NCBI GenBank assembly: GCA_003417655.1
Contig: QVMW01000010.1
Location: 62,001-126,000 of the forward strand
Reading direction: 5' to 3'
DNA length: 64,000 bases
Source: Rhodobacteraceae bacterium 63075
GTDB lineage: Bacteria; Pseudomonadota; Alphaproteobacteria; Rhodobacterales; Rhodobacteraceae
Part shown: piece after piece, positions 55,082-63,196 of the stretch
Position numbering within the stretch: position 1 is the first letter of the stretch
Layout: each line of letters begins with the position of its first letter
Translations under genes and position numbers: made by a program
Notes under the pieces: model-generated
What the model was told of the DNA's origin: nothing
The model's input: only the letters and a program-made list of their open reading frames with translations
Databases searched by the model: none

Positions 55082-56576
55082 AGATCATCTGGTCGTAGTC
55101 GCCGACGCCCGGCTCCGTGCGGATGACCGTATCGATGTCCTTGAAGATGGCGCGCATCTCTGCCTCGCTCTCCGCGCTTTCGCAGACGACAACGAGGTTG
55201 GGCGTGTTCGAGCTGGCGCGCACGAGGCCCCATGAGCCATTGTCGAGAATGACGCGCGCGCCGTTGACAGTGACCACCTCCTTGATGGGTCTGCCTGCGA
55301 TGGTTTCGCCTGCAGCGTGCTTGGCGACGAGCCTGGCGACGAGCCGGTCGAGAATATCGTATTTCTCGGTGTCGGCGGCATGGGGCGACATCGTCGGCGT
55401 CGCGTAGGTGGTGGGCAGGGCGCGGCGCAGGTCCGACATCTTGAGCCCCGGGTTGCGGTCCATCAGCTTGCAGATCTCGACGGCGACGCGCAGGCCGCAA
55501 TCATAGCCCCGGCCCACGGGCTCGGCGAGAAAGTAGTGCCCCGATTTCTCGAAGCCCGCCAGCGCGCCGATCTCGTGGACGCGACGCTTCATGTGGCTGT
55601 GGCCGGTTTTCCAGTAATCAGCCTTTGCGCCATGCTTTTGCAACTCCGGATCGGCGGCGAAGAGGCCCGTGGATTTGACATCCGCGACGAAGGTGCTGTT
55701 TGGGTAGAGCCTGGACAAATCGCGCGCCATGATGACGCCGACCTTGTCGGCGAAGATCTCCTCGCCCTCGTCATCGACCACGCCGCAGCGATCGCCGTCG
55801 CCATCAAAGCCGAGCGCGAAATCCGCTCCGCTTTGTTTGACCGAGGCCGACATGTCGTGGAGCATTTCCATGGCCTCTGGGTTGGGGTTGTAATGGGGGA
55901 AGGTATAGTCGAGCTCGTTGTGAGACGGGATGACTTCGACGCCGATGCGCTCGAAGACCTCCGGCGCGAAGGCCGAGGCGGTGCCGTTTCCGGTGGCGCA
56001 GACGACGCGCAGTTTGCGGGACATTTTGAAATCGCCGACGAGATCGTCGATATAGGCCTCGCGCACGCCATCCACGACCTCGTATTTGCCGCCGTCGCGC
56101 GGCTGGCCGCGCCCTTCGAGAACGATATCGCGCAATTGGGCCATTTCGTCCGGGCCATGGGTGAGCGGGCGTTCAAAGCCCATCTTCACGCCGGTCCAGC
56201 CGTTGGGGTTGTGGCTCGCGGTAACCATGGCAACCGCGGGCGCATCGAGGTGAAACTGTGAGAAATAGGCCATCGGGGAGACGGCCGGTCCGATATCCCT
56301 GACGTGGATGCCCGCTTGCACCAGCCCGAGAATGAGCGCCTGCTTGATGCTGAGCGAGTAGTCCCGGTAATCGTTGCCGACGGCGATGACGGGCGGGATG
56401 CCACGGGCGTGCATCTGCGTGCCGAGGCCGAGGCCGAGCGCCGTCATGCCGGGCAGGTTGATCTCATCGGGATATTTCCAGCGCGCATCGTATTCGCGAA
56501 AGCCGGTGGGCGTGATCATCGCGTCGCGCAGGAAGGCCCATGTGTTCGGTTTGGAGGTCTGAAGAGGTGTGCTCAT
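55080..56576 (-). CDS. phosphomannomutase / phosphoglucomutase
   Basis: 498 residues from ATG 56576. The phosphoserine loop is VTASHNPNGWTG, the metal loop is GFDGDGDRCGVVDD, the sugar loop is FEKSGHYFLAEP, and RASSNTPNLVVV binds phosphate. It interconverts hexose 1- and 6-phosphates and so feeds nucleotide sugars for surface polysaccharides. kpsE- and kpsT-like genes upstream on the same strand support that link. The stop overlaps the end of the 114-bp element. Confidence 0.93.
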   Translation of the reverse strand: MSTPLQTSKPNTWAFLRDAMITPTGFREYDARWKYPDEINLPGMTALGLGLGTQMHARGIPPVIAVGNDYRDYSLSIKQALILGLVQAGIHVRDIGPAVSPMAYFSQFHLDAPAVAMVTASHNPNGWTGVKMGFERPLTHGPDEMAQLRDIVLEGRGQPRDGGKYEVVDGVREAYIDDLVGDFKMSRKLRVVCATGNGTASAFAPEVFERIGVEVIPSHNELDYTFPHYNPNPEAMEMLHDMSASVKQSGADFALGFDGDGDRCGVVDDEGEEIFADKVGVIMARDLSRLYPNSTFVADVKSTGLFAADPELQKHGAKADYWKTGHSHMKRRVHEIGALAGFEKSGHYFLAEPVGRGYDCGLRVAVEICKLMDRNPGLKMSDLRRALPTTYATPTMSPHAADTEKYDILDRLVARLVAKHAAGETIAGRPIKEVVTVNGARVILDNGSWGLVRASSNTPNLVVVCESAESEAEMRAIFKDIDTVIRTEPGVGDYDQMI

Positions 56577-56652
56577 GTCTGCTCTTGGGTTCGCTCTCGT
56601 CTTTGCCGCCTTCGATAGCGGCAAACCGGCGGCGGCGAAAGGGGAACTGCGC

Positions 56653-58326
56653 TCAGTTTGAAACCTGTTCGCGCAGGATCGAGGAGGTCAGCGAAACCAT
56701 GAGATAGATGCCCGAGAAGATCAGGAAGGCCAGCATCGTGTTCTCGAAACTGCGTGGATAGGTGGGTGCCTGGGAGGCGATGGGGCGCACCGGGACCGTC
56801 AGGTAGCGCACCTGGCGGCCAGCTTCGAGCGCGGCCTGTTTCTCGCCCTGCAGGGCCGATTGCAGGAAGGCATCCGCGCTCGCGAGGTCCGCGCGGGCCA
56901 GTTCGATCTCGCTGCTCTGCTGAACGAGCGACAGGCCGGAATCATCGGGCTCGACCATGCGGGCTCTGAGCTCGTCGAGCAAGTTTTCAAGCCGCCGCAC
57001 GTCACCGCGCGCACCGTCGACCTTGGCCTGGTTCGGGCGCGGATTGTCGAGCAGGGCTTGCAAGGCCAGGCGCTTTTCCAGCAATTCCTGGTCGTATGTC
57101 GTGATTTGCGAGCGCAGGGCGGCGAGCTGTTCCGTCGGATCCGCGCTGTAGACTTCCTGAAGGCGGATCAGCCGCTCCTGGGCCTCCTGACGCTCTTGAC
57201 GCGCTGTCTCCAGGTTTGTGCGCGCATCGCGCATGGCGTCGTTGCGGATCTGCTGGCTGAGGGCGTCGACACGCTCCTCGGCATAGCCGATGAGCGCCTT
57301 GGCGAAATCGGTCGCAATCTGGGGATCGGCGGCGACAACGTCCATGCGCACGACCCCTTCGGTGGGATCGTAGCCGATCTTCACGTTCTTCTTGTAGATC
57401 TTGTGCGCAGCCTCGTTCGTGGCCTCTTCTTCGAGGCGCTGGATCGGGTCGATCTCGGGCCGCGAGAAATGCTCCTTGTAGCCAAGCTCCTCATCGAGGC
57501 GGATCATCGCGTCTTTCGATGTCAGGTAGGACTGGACGGCAATGCTCTCCTGGCTGTTGGCAAGCTGCGAGGGGATGAGCCCGCTCAGCGGGCCGCCTCC
57601 GCCACCGCCGCCATCGGCTTGCTGGATGAGAAACTCGGTCTTGGTTTCATACATCGGCGTTGCGATCACGTAGTAATACCAGCCCGCGAGGATCGTGGGC
57701 AGGAAAACGAAGGCCGTCAGCCGTGCGAGCAGCAGAACAAGACGTTTCCGGCGGCGCTTGGCGATGTCGCGCTGGATATCACTGATTTCGGCGATGCGAC
57801 GCTCGTTCGTGTAAAGCTCGGTCGAGGGCACCTTGGCCGTATCTGCCTTGATCGTTTGCGGAAGCTGGATTTTTCCCATGCCGGGATTGGGGTCGGCCTC
57901 CTCGGGGGCGGATGCCTCGCTTTCGTCTTTGCCTGGGACGACCAGTTCGAGCATGTTGGCGGACTGGAACGGATCGATCCCCTTCATGCGCAACTGCCGC
58001 ACGGCATCAAAGTCGGAAATCGGGGCGAGACCGTGCTTCTGGGCCATGCGGCGCGCCATGCGCAGTTGGCGCCCCGTGAGCCCTTCCTTGCGGATGGCGT
58101 CAATGTCGGTTTCGGCCTTGGTCTCGCGTGCGGAGGAGACGTCGCCCTCGCGGGCGGGCGTCCGAGGGGGCGTCGTCTCGGGCACAGCGTTCCCGGATGG
58201 CTCCTGCTCGTGGCCGGTGTCGTGGCCGGTGTCGTGGCCGGTGTCGCCCTGGGGCGCGCGGGCAGCAGCGGGGCTTTCGCCCGTGCGGCGGATGCGAAAC
58301 TTCCTAGCTTTGGGTTTGGTAGTCAT
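56653..58326 (-). CDS. KpsE-like capsule export inner-membrane protein
   Basis: 557 residues from ATG 58326. Residues 1-170 are cytoplasmic, low in complexity, with three DTGH repeats near 35-46 and a basic helical block RKEGLTGRQLRMARRMAQKHG. The first membrane segment (LLLARLTAFVFLPTILAGWYYY) is followed by a large periplasmic coiled-coil region (about 400-500) and the C-terminal segment MLAFLIFSGIYLMVSLTSSI. This is the polysaccharide co-polymerase layout of KpsE/BexC. Its start overlaps kpsT by 23 bases. Confidence 0.88.
   Translation of the reverse strand: MTTKPKARKFRIRRTGESPAAARAPQGDTGHDTGHDTGHEQEPSGNAVPETTPPRTPAREGDVSSARETKAETDIDAIRKEGLTGRQLRMARRMAQKHGLAPISDFDAVRQLRMKGIDPFQSANMLELVVPGKDESEASAPEEADPNPGMGKIQLPQTIKADTAKVPSTELYTNERRIAEISDIQRDIAKRRRKRLVLLLARLTAFVFLPTILAGWYYYVIATPMYETKTEFLIQQADGGGGGGGPLSGLIPSQLANSQESIAVQSYLTSKDAMIRLDEELGYKEHFSRPEIDPIQRLEEEATNEAAHKIYKKNVKIGYDPTEGVVRMDVVAADPQIATDFAKALIGYAEERVDALSQQIRNDAMRDARTNLETARQERQEAQERLIRLQEVYSADPTEQLAALRSQITTYDQELLEKRLALQALLDNPRPNQAKVDGARGDVRRLENLLDELRARMVEPDDSGLSLVQQSSEIELARADLASADAFLQSALQGEKQAALEAGRQVRYLTVPVRPIASQAPTYPRSFENTMLAFLIFSGIYLMVSLTSSILREQVSN
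58208..58243. repeat. three 12-bp tandem repeats inside the kpsE-like gene
   Basis: TCGTGGCCGGTG occurs three times in a row at 58208-58219, 58220-58231 and 58232-58243, without mismatches. On the coding strand each encodes four residues of the DTGH series. Perfect identity at the DNA level suggests recent slippage and a length-variable tract. Confidence 0.85.
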
Positions 58327-58963
58327 AGAGCTGTTTCGCTTCTTCAAGGGTGTCGAACATGTGCAACTGGCCGTTATGCAGCACGGCGGCGGAGCGCGCG
58401 AAACGTTCGAGCGTCTGCGGCTGGTGTGAGACGATCACGACAGTCGTCGTGCGCAGGCGCTCGCGCAGGATGTCGCCAGCTTTTCTGTTGAACTCGACAT
58501 CGGTCGAGGCGGGCATGCCCTCGTCGATGAGATACATGTCGAAATCAAGGGCGAGCAGCAGCGCGAAAGAAAACCGCGCGCGCATGCCCGAGCTGTAGGT
58601 TCCCAGAGGCTGCTCGAAATACTCGCCAAGCCCGCAGAGCCAGCGGCAGAAGGCCTCCACATAGTCCGGGTCGAGCCCGTAGAGGCGGGCGATGTAACGG
58701 CTGTTCTCGACGGCGGAGTGCCGCCCCACGACGCCGCCCATGAATCCGAGCGGAAAACTCACCTTGCAGTCGCGGTTGATCGTGCCCTCGTCGGGCTTTT
58801 CAAGGCCGGACATCATGTTGATGAGGGTGGTCTTGCCGGTTCCGTTGGGCGCGAGAATGCCGAGCGAATTGCCAAGTTCCACTCGCATTGAGACCCGATC
58901 AAGGATCACCTTGCGCTGTGTGCCCGTCCAGAAGGACTTGCTGACATTGTCGAACTCGAGCAT
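58304..58963 (-). CDS. KpsT-like polysaccharide ABC transporter ATPase
   Basis: 219 residues. Walker A is APNGTGKTT, the signature is TYSSGMRARFSFALLLALD, and Walker B is FDMYLIDEG. GFMGGVVGRHSAVENSRYIARLYG is typical of the KpsT group that exports capsule. The membrane partner KpsM is not in this window: no permease gene lies in the 257-bp gap to the next gene or downstream. Translation is coupled to the kpsE-like gene. Confidence 0.9.
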   Translation of the reverse strand: MLEFDNVSKSFWTGTQRKVILDRVSMRVELGNSLGILAPNGTGKTTLINMMSGLEKPDEGTINRDCKVSFPLGFMGGVVGRHSAVENSRYIARLYGLDPDYVEAFCRWLCGLGEYFEQPLGTYSSGMRARFSFALLLALDFDMYLIDEGMPASTDVEFNRKAGDILRERLRTTTVVIVSHQPQTLERFARSAAVLHNGQLHMFDTLEEAKQLYDYQTQS

Positions 58964-59171
58964 CGAGGCCCCGTTTCTGCTCTGGCCAAGCCTTAGTAAC
59001 CGAGGATTACTAAGAGTTGATTGATTAATTGCGGCCTGGCCGCTTTATTGTTTCTCCTTACTATACAGTGGTTTTTGACAAAATTAAGTCCTAATCGGCG
59101 TCGAATGATGGCGCCGGACAATCACGGGTATGCGCATGACGACAAAGCGGCCTGGCGGTTTTGAATACACG

Positions 59172-59204
59172 AAAGCCGCCCGCGGTGAGACGGGCGGCTT
59201 CTTT
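59172..59204. terminator. intrinsic terminator of the arsR-arsP unit
   Basis: AAGCCGCCCG (59173-59182) pairs with CGGGCGGCTT (59191-59200) around eight bases. On the minus strand TTTC follows the stem, 20 bases past the permease stop. On the plus strand CTTT follows. The gap 58964-59171 also has an AT-rich stretch (59010-59090) that could hold the kpsT promoter. Confidence 0.75.
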
Positions 59205-59220
59205 GAGGGAGCGCTTGAGA

Positions 59221-60252
59221 TCAGCTGATTGCCTGCCAGGTCATACCTGCGATCAGGGCGCCGAGGAAGGCATAGCCCAGATAGGCCGCGAAGACCCGGG
59301 GCTTCACCAGCGCCCAGACCGCAATGGCCGCTGGGATGCTGGAGACGCCGCCTGCGAGCACGAAGGACATCGCGGCACCCGGGGCCATGCCCTGTTCGAG
59401 CAGCCCGGCGACAAGCGGCACGGCGGCGTAGCCGTTGAGATAGGCCGGGGCACCGACCAGCGCGCCGAGCACGACAGGTCTAAGTCCGTCGCCGCCCAGA
59501 ACCGTGGCGATGGCTTCGGCGGGCACGAATGCGACCATGAGATATTCGAGCGTATAGGCCAGCAGCAGCCATTTGAGCAGGAAGACGCCGTTTTCAACGA
59601 GGTTGTCGCGGAAGACGACGCGGCGCTCGGCGGTCTCCCAGAAACGCCAGTGGGGCTTTTCGGAGAAGGGCGACTTGGCGCTGCAGCAGCCGCCTGTGGC
59701 GGGTTTTTCACGCAAGGGATTGGCAAAGACCGCCGAGTTCTTGAGGAGCATCGTCCCGGCGCCGCCGAGAAGGCCGATGCCGACGGCAGAGGCTGTCTTG
59801 GCGATGGCAAAGTCAAATCCGATGCCGCCTGCCGTGATCGAGAACATCGCCGGGTCCATCAGCGGCGAGGCCAGCCAGAAGGCCATGACCGCCGAAAGCG
59901 GCGCACCGACGGCGAGCAGGGCGGCAATGAACGGGATGACCTGGCACGAGCAGAAGGGCGAGAGGCCGCCAAGAAGCGCGGCCATCAGGATCATGTAGAC
60001 CTCGCGGCCCTCGAAAGCCTTTCCAAGCAGGTTCTCGGCGCCCGTGGCCTTGAGATAGGCAATGGCGAAGACGGCAAAGGCGATGTAGGGCGCGGTCCGG
60101 CCCAGGGCTGAGAAAGCGGAGATCAGCATGGGCTGAAGGTGGTCGAACCCGAAGATCGCGACGGCGAGTATGATCACGGCAAGGGCAAGCCAGGCCTTGT
60201 CGATCCTGCCTAAGGAAAAGCGCTTCGGGCTCGGGGAGGAGAGATCAGTCAT
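59221..60252 (-). CDS. arsP: permease of the ArsP family (PF03773 type)
   Basis: 343 residues with eight or more membrane segments. The family motif FCSCQVIPFIAALLAVGAPL and FWLASPLMDPAMF lie in the first half. Its repeat GAPAYLNGYAAVPLVAGLLEQG lies in the second half. A cytoplasmic loop holds the cysteine pair GGCCSAKSPFSEK. ArsP exports trivalent organoarsenicals. It overlaps an ArsR regulator by eight bases, which supports an arsenic role, but other PF03773 permeases have different substrates. Confidence 0.75.
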   Translation of the reverse strand: MTDLSSPSPKRFSLGRIDKAWLALAVIILAVAIFGFDHLQPMLISAFSALGRTAPYIAFAVFAIAYLKATGAENLLGKAFEGREVYMILMAALLGGLSPFCSCQVIPFIAALLAVGAPLSAVMAFWLASPLMDPAMFSITAGGIGFDFAIAKTASAVGIGLLGGAGTMLLKNSAVFANPLREKPATGGCCSAKSPFSEKPHWRFWETAERRVVFRDNLVENGVFLLKWLLLAYTLEYLMVAFVPAEAIATVLGGDGLRPVVLGALVGAPAYLNGYAAVPLVAGLLEQGMAPGAAMSFVLAGGVSSIPAAIAVWALVKPRVFAAYLGYAFLGALIAGMTWQAIS

Positions 60253-60613
60253 GGGGAGTGCTTTCGGGTTGAGAGTGATCGTGTGATGTGTCGTCCGGCA
60301 AGTCGGCGCAGCATTCGCGCAGGAGGAACTGTGACAGGTTGCGCAGCTCGTCGAAGGCAACCGCGGCGCAGATGATCTTGCGGCCCTGGCGCGCCTGGGT
60401 GACGAGACCCGCTTGCGAGAGGATCTTCATGTGATGGGTGAGCGTGGAGCCCGACACGCCGGCCCGCGCGCCGAGATCCCCGATGCTGAGCCCCTCGGGG
60501 CCGGCGCGCACGAGGGTGCGCAGCACGTTCAGGCGCTGTTCGCTGCCCAGGGCGGCGAATGTCGAGGCGACGATGGCCAGGTCGTGGTCGGGTGTCGAAT
60601 CATTCATTTTCAT
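60245..60613 (-). CDS. arsR: ArsR-family repressor
   Basis: 122 residues from ATG 60613 (ATG 60607 also fits; neither has a clear ribosome site). The winged helix reads LSIGDLGARAGVSGSTLTHHMKIL, followed by the wing QARQGRKIICAAV. The classic ELCVCDL metal site is absent. Cysteines are Cys82 and the pair Cys101-Cys102 in LLRECCADL. This resembles ArsR proteins with a C-terminal cysteine pair, some of which sense methylarsenite. It overlaps arsP and has operator-like repeats just upstream. Confidence 0.85.
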   Translation of the reverse strand: MKMNDSTPDHDLAIVASTFAALGSEQRLNVLRTLVRAGPEGLSIGDLGARAGVSGSTLTHHMKILSQAGLVTQARQGRKIICAAVAFDELRNLSQFLLRECCADLPDDTSHDHSQPESTPHD

Positions 60614-60674
60614 AATTGTAGAAATATAGAAATATTCGGCCAAGACAAGTCATATTTCGATAATTGTCGAAATA
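60614..60674. promoter_or_regulatory. operator-like repeats upstream of arsR
   Basis: TATTTCGA (60653-60660) and TCGAAATA (60667-60674) form an 8-bp inverted repeat with a six-base spacer. AATTGTCGAAATA (60662-60674) recurs with one change as AATTGTAGAAATA (60614-60626), 48 bp away and touching the start codon. AT-rich inverted repeats of this type are bound by ArsR repressors. Autoregulation is the likely role. Confidence 0.65.
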
Positions 60675-60792
60675 ACCTGCCTTGATCCTGCTTTACGCTT
60701 GTCGCGCGGGGGCCAGCGGACTAGGTGATGGCTCGAAAACATGCGCTGCGGGCGAGTGCCGCCAGTTGCGCCACAGGTGACAGGGCGCGGAG

Positions 60793-61569
60793 ATGAGCGA
60801 GCAGACAATTCTGGACAGGGCCTATCAGGCCATGGACGCGCAACCGGACGATGACGAGTTGCGCCTGAGCTTCTATTCCCTGCTTGCCGACAGCGAGATC
60901 CACATTCTGCTTGAAGCCGAGGCCGGGGAGGAGTCCATCGAGCCGAGACTGTTCACCCATGAAGGTGTGAGCTACGTGCTGGGGTTCGACACGGCCGCGC
61001 GGCTGACGCAGTTTGCGGGCGGCGGCGCGCCCTATGCGGCGATCTCGGGGCGCATTCTGGCGCAGATGCTTTCGGGCGAGGGAGTGGGACTGACCTTCAA
61101 CCCGGAGGTCGCCCCCTCCGCGATCATGCTTCCGCCCGAGGCCATGACGTGGATGACCGAAACTCTCACATCCGCGCCGCCCGAGCCGCAAGCCCCCTCG
61201 GACGGGTTGGGTGCGCTCGTCATGCCGGATGTGCCGGAGGCGCTTCTCCATGCGCTTGATTCAAAGCTCGGCCGTGCGGCAGGGCTGGCCAGCGTGGCCT
61301 ATCTGTGCGGCCGTGAGAGCGGCGGGCTGATGCTTGCGATCATCGGGGCCAGGGAGCCTGCGCAGGCCGCGCTGGCCAAGGCCGCGAGCGAGGCGCTTGT
61401 GTTCTCGGGGCTTGAGGGCATGGTGATGGATGTGGCGTTCTTCGATGAAAACGAGGGCTTGCGGGCACGGTTCGGACGTGTCGGCCTCCGGTTCGACATT
61501 CCCGAGCCCGCCAAGCGCGAGATTATCGCGCCGGGAAGCGACCCGGACAAGCCTCCGAACCTGCGCTGA
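60793..61569 (+). CDS. SseB-like domain protein
   Basis: 258 residues. The N-terminal half shows LLADSEIHILLEAEAGEES, VLGFDTAARLTQFAGGGAPY and GVGLTFNPEVAPSAIML, typical of the SseB N-terminal domain. The C-terminal half (from about 150) is a second alpha/beta unit ending in LRFDIPEPAKREIIAP. No catalytic motif is seen. The function is not known; related proteins are annotated as enhancer or type III secretion regulators by name only. Confidence 0.72.
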   Translation: MSEQTILDRAYQAMDAQPDDDELRLSFYSLLADSEIHILLEAEAGEESIEPRLFTHEGVSYVLGFDTAARLTQFAGGGAPYAAISGRILAQMLSGEGVGLTFNPEVAPSAIMLPPEAMTWMTETLTSAPPEPQAPSDGLGALVMPDVPEALLHALDSKLGRAAGLASVAYLCGRESGGLMLAIIGAREPAQAALAKAASEALVFSGLEGMVMDVAFFDENEGLRARFGRVGLRFDIPEPAKREIIAPGSDPDKPPNLR

Positions 61570-61571
61570 GA

Positions 61572-61976
61572 TCAGACGCCGATTTTCGGGCCATGGCACA
61601 GGAGCGGCTCGTCGGACTTGTCGATCTGGTAGAGTTCCGTCGATCTTCCGTTGTTCTCGAAAGTAGCCACCAGCCGACCGTCGCGTTTGTAGAATGACCA
61701 GCATTGCGGGTCATCGGGGCGGTCCTCGTAGACGAAGCAGATCAGGCTGTCGCTCGTCTCATACCAGTAGCCTGCCTTGCATTCGCCATCGAGAAAGGAC
61801 CAGCGCACGCGGCGATCTTCGAGATAGGCTTCGGCCCCGTAAGGGCCGCCGCGATTGCCGTAGGTGAAGGTCTGCCCTTGCGTGAAAGCGTCGAATTCCG
61901 CACCGCTCAGGCGCTCCTCGGCAGGGGCGGCGCCGGCCGTCAGGCAAAGACAGATCACGAGATGGAGAAAACGCAT
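61572..61976 (-). CDS. small exported protein of unknown function
   Basis: 134 residues. MRFLHLVICLCLTAGAAPAEE is a signal peptide. The mature part reads LSGAEFDAFTQGQTFTYGNRGGPYGAE and has four cysteines (GECKAGYW, LICFVYED, PQCWSFYK, LLCHGP), enough for two disulfides. Similar small proteins are common in Roseobacter genomes, but I know no function. It converges on the SseB-like gene with two bases between stops. Confidence 0.7.
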   Translation of the reverse strand: MRFLHLVICLCLTAGAAPAEERLSGAEFDAFTQGQTFTYGNRGGPYGAEAYLEDRRVRWSFLDGECKAGYWYETSDSLICFVYEDRPDDPQCWSFYKRDGRLVATFENNGRSTELYQIDKSDEPLLCHGPKIGV

Positions 61977-61985
61977 GCCCACAGT

Positions 61986-63017
61986 CTAAGCTGCGCGGTG
62001 ATCTTCTGGCAAGTTCGCCAGCTCACGTTTCATCACACGCCGGTAAAGCGGCGGGAAGAGGGCGATGGTCGCCATGACCGGCAGGGAATGCGGCAAGGTG
62101 GGCATGGTTTCTTCATCGAGCGCCAGGGCGGGATAGGGGCGCTGGGGGTTCAAATGGTGATCCGAGTGGCGCGGCGCGTTGAGCATCAGGGCCGAGCTGT
62201 ACCAATGCGGGGTGTTCCAGGAGTGCTGTGGGCCGACCGGCTCGGGCTTTCCATTCTCCCGGATGCGGCGGAAAAGGCCATAATGCTGCACGTAGTCGGC
62301 CATGGCGATCTGAAGCTGCGCATAAAGAGCCATTGCCAGCAGCGCGACGAGGCCCATGGCCCCGCCAATCCAGACGGCAGCCGTCAGCGAGACGATCCCG
62401 ACCGCGAGGTCGAGAAGATAGGGATGAAGCCGCGGCACGGAGACCGCGCGGGCACGGCGCGCGTTCTCGGCTTTCAGCCCGGAGACAAAGACGGCGCGCC
62501 AGACGCGCAGGAAATATCGGTAGAACCCTTCTCCCTTGCGGGCCGTGCAGGGGTCTTTTTTGGTGCCGACATGCGCATGGTGAACCAGGACGTGGGTGCT
62601 GGCATGATGGCCGTAAAGCATGGTTCCATAGACGATTCGCCCCAACCGGCGGGCAAGGCGCCCGCTGCGGTGGATCAGCTCGTGCGCGTTCGGATGCGAG
62701 ACCTGGCCGAAGAAGAGCGAAAAGGCGACGAAGGTGACGAGCCGCTCGGGAAGGCTCATGGCGGTGTTCGACAGGCCATGGATCGCGGCGAGCAGGAGCG
62801 CGATATGCAACAGGCCGAGGCCGACGGAAAACACGGCACCGGAGGGAAACTCCGCGCCCTCCGTCATCCCGGGCGTGAGCCGCGCGACAAACCGGTCCAT
62901 GAAGGCTGTGAAAAGGGAAATATAGAGCAAGGCTGCCCAGGCCCAGGGCCCGCCGAGAAAGGCGGCTGCGAGCAAGAGCGCCGCGTTCGAAAGGGTCACA
63001 ACGGCAAATGGGAACAT
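61986..63017 (-). CDS. alkB: alkane 1-monooxygenase-like membrane diiron enzyme
   Basis: 343 residues with about six membrane segments. The three histidine clusters of the AlkB family are present: SHPNAHELIHR, HHASTHVLVHHAHVGTK and LNAPRHSDHHLNP. They bind two irons and would hydroxylate an alkane or other hydrophobic chain. ATG 63017 has AGGA upstream. No rubredoxin gene is next to it. The shorter cytoplasmic tail than in Pseudomonas AlkB fits the marine alphaproteobacterial group. Confidence 0.87.
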   Translation of the reverse strand: MFPFAVVTLSNAALLLAAAFLGGPWAWAALLYISLFTAFMDRFVARLTPGMTEGAEFPSGAVFSVGLGLLHIALLLAAIHGLSNTAMSLPERLVTFVAFSLFFGQVSHPNAHELIHRSGRLARRLGRIVYGTMLYGHHASTHVLVHHAHVGTKKDPCTARKGEGFYRYFLRVWRAVFVSGLKAENARRARAVSVPRLHPYLLDLAVGIVSLTAAVWIGGAMGLVALLAMALYAQLQIAMADYVQHYGLFRRIRENGKPEPVGPQHSWNTPHWYSSALMLNAPRHSDHHLNPQRPYPALALDEETMPTLPHSLPVMATIALFPPLYRRVMKRELANLPEDHRAA

Positions 63018-63196
63018 CGGTCTTCCTGCACACGGACTGGATGATCTTCAGACTACCGGATAATATGGCATTTCAAGGACCGCGGCAAAAGTTTGGTCAT
63101 GCCGCTGCGCTATGGGCTGGCCGTATGTCGTTTTTGGGTGTTCGGGGGGCGGGTGCAATGTCTAGGGTGTGCGCAAGAGTGCTGATGAGGTGAGAC

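Noticed and set aside
62147..62156. tRNA-like T-loop sequence GGTTCAAAT
   Set aside because: It lies inside the alkB-like gene, and no acceptor or anticodon stem surrounds it.
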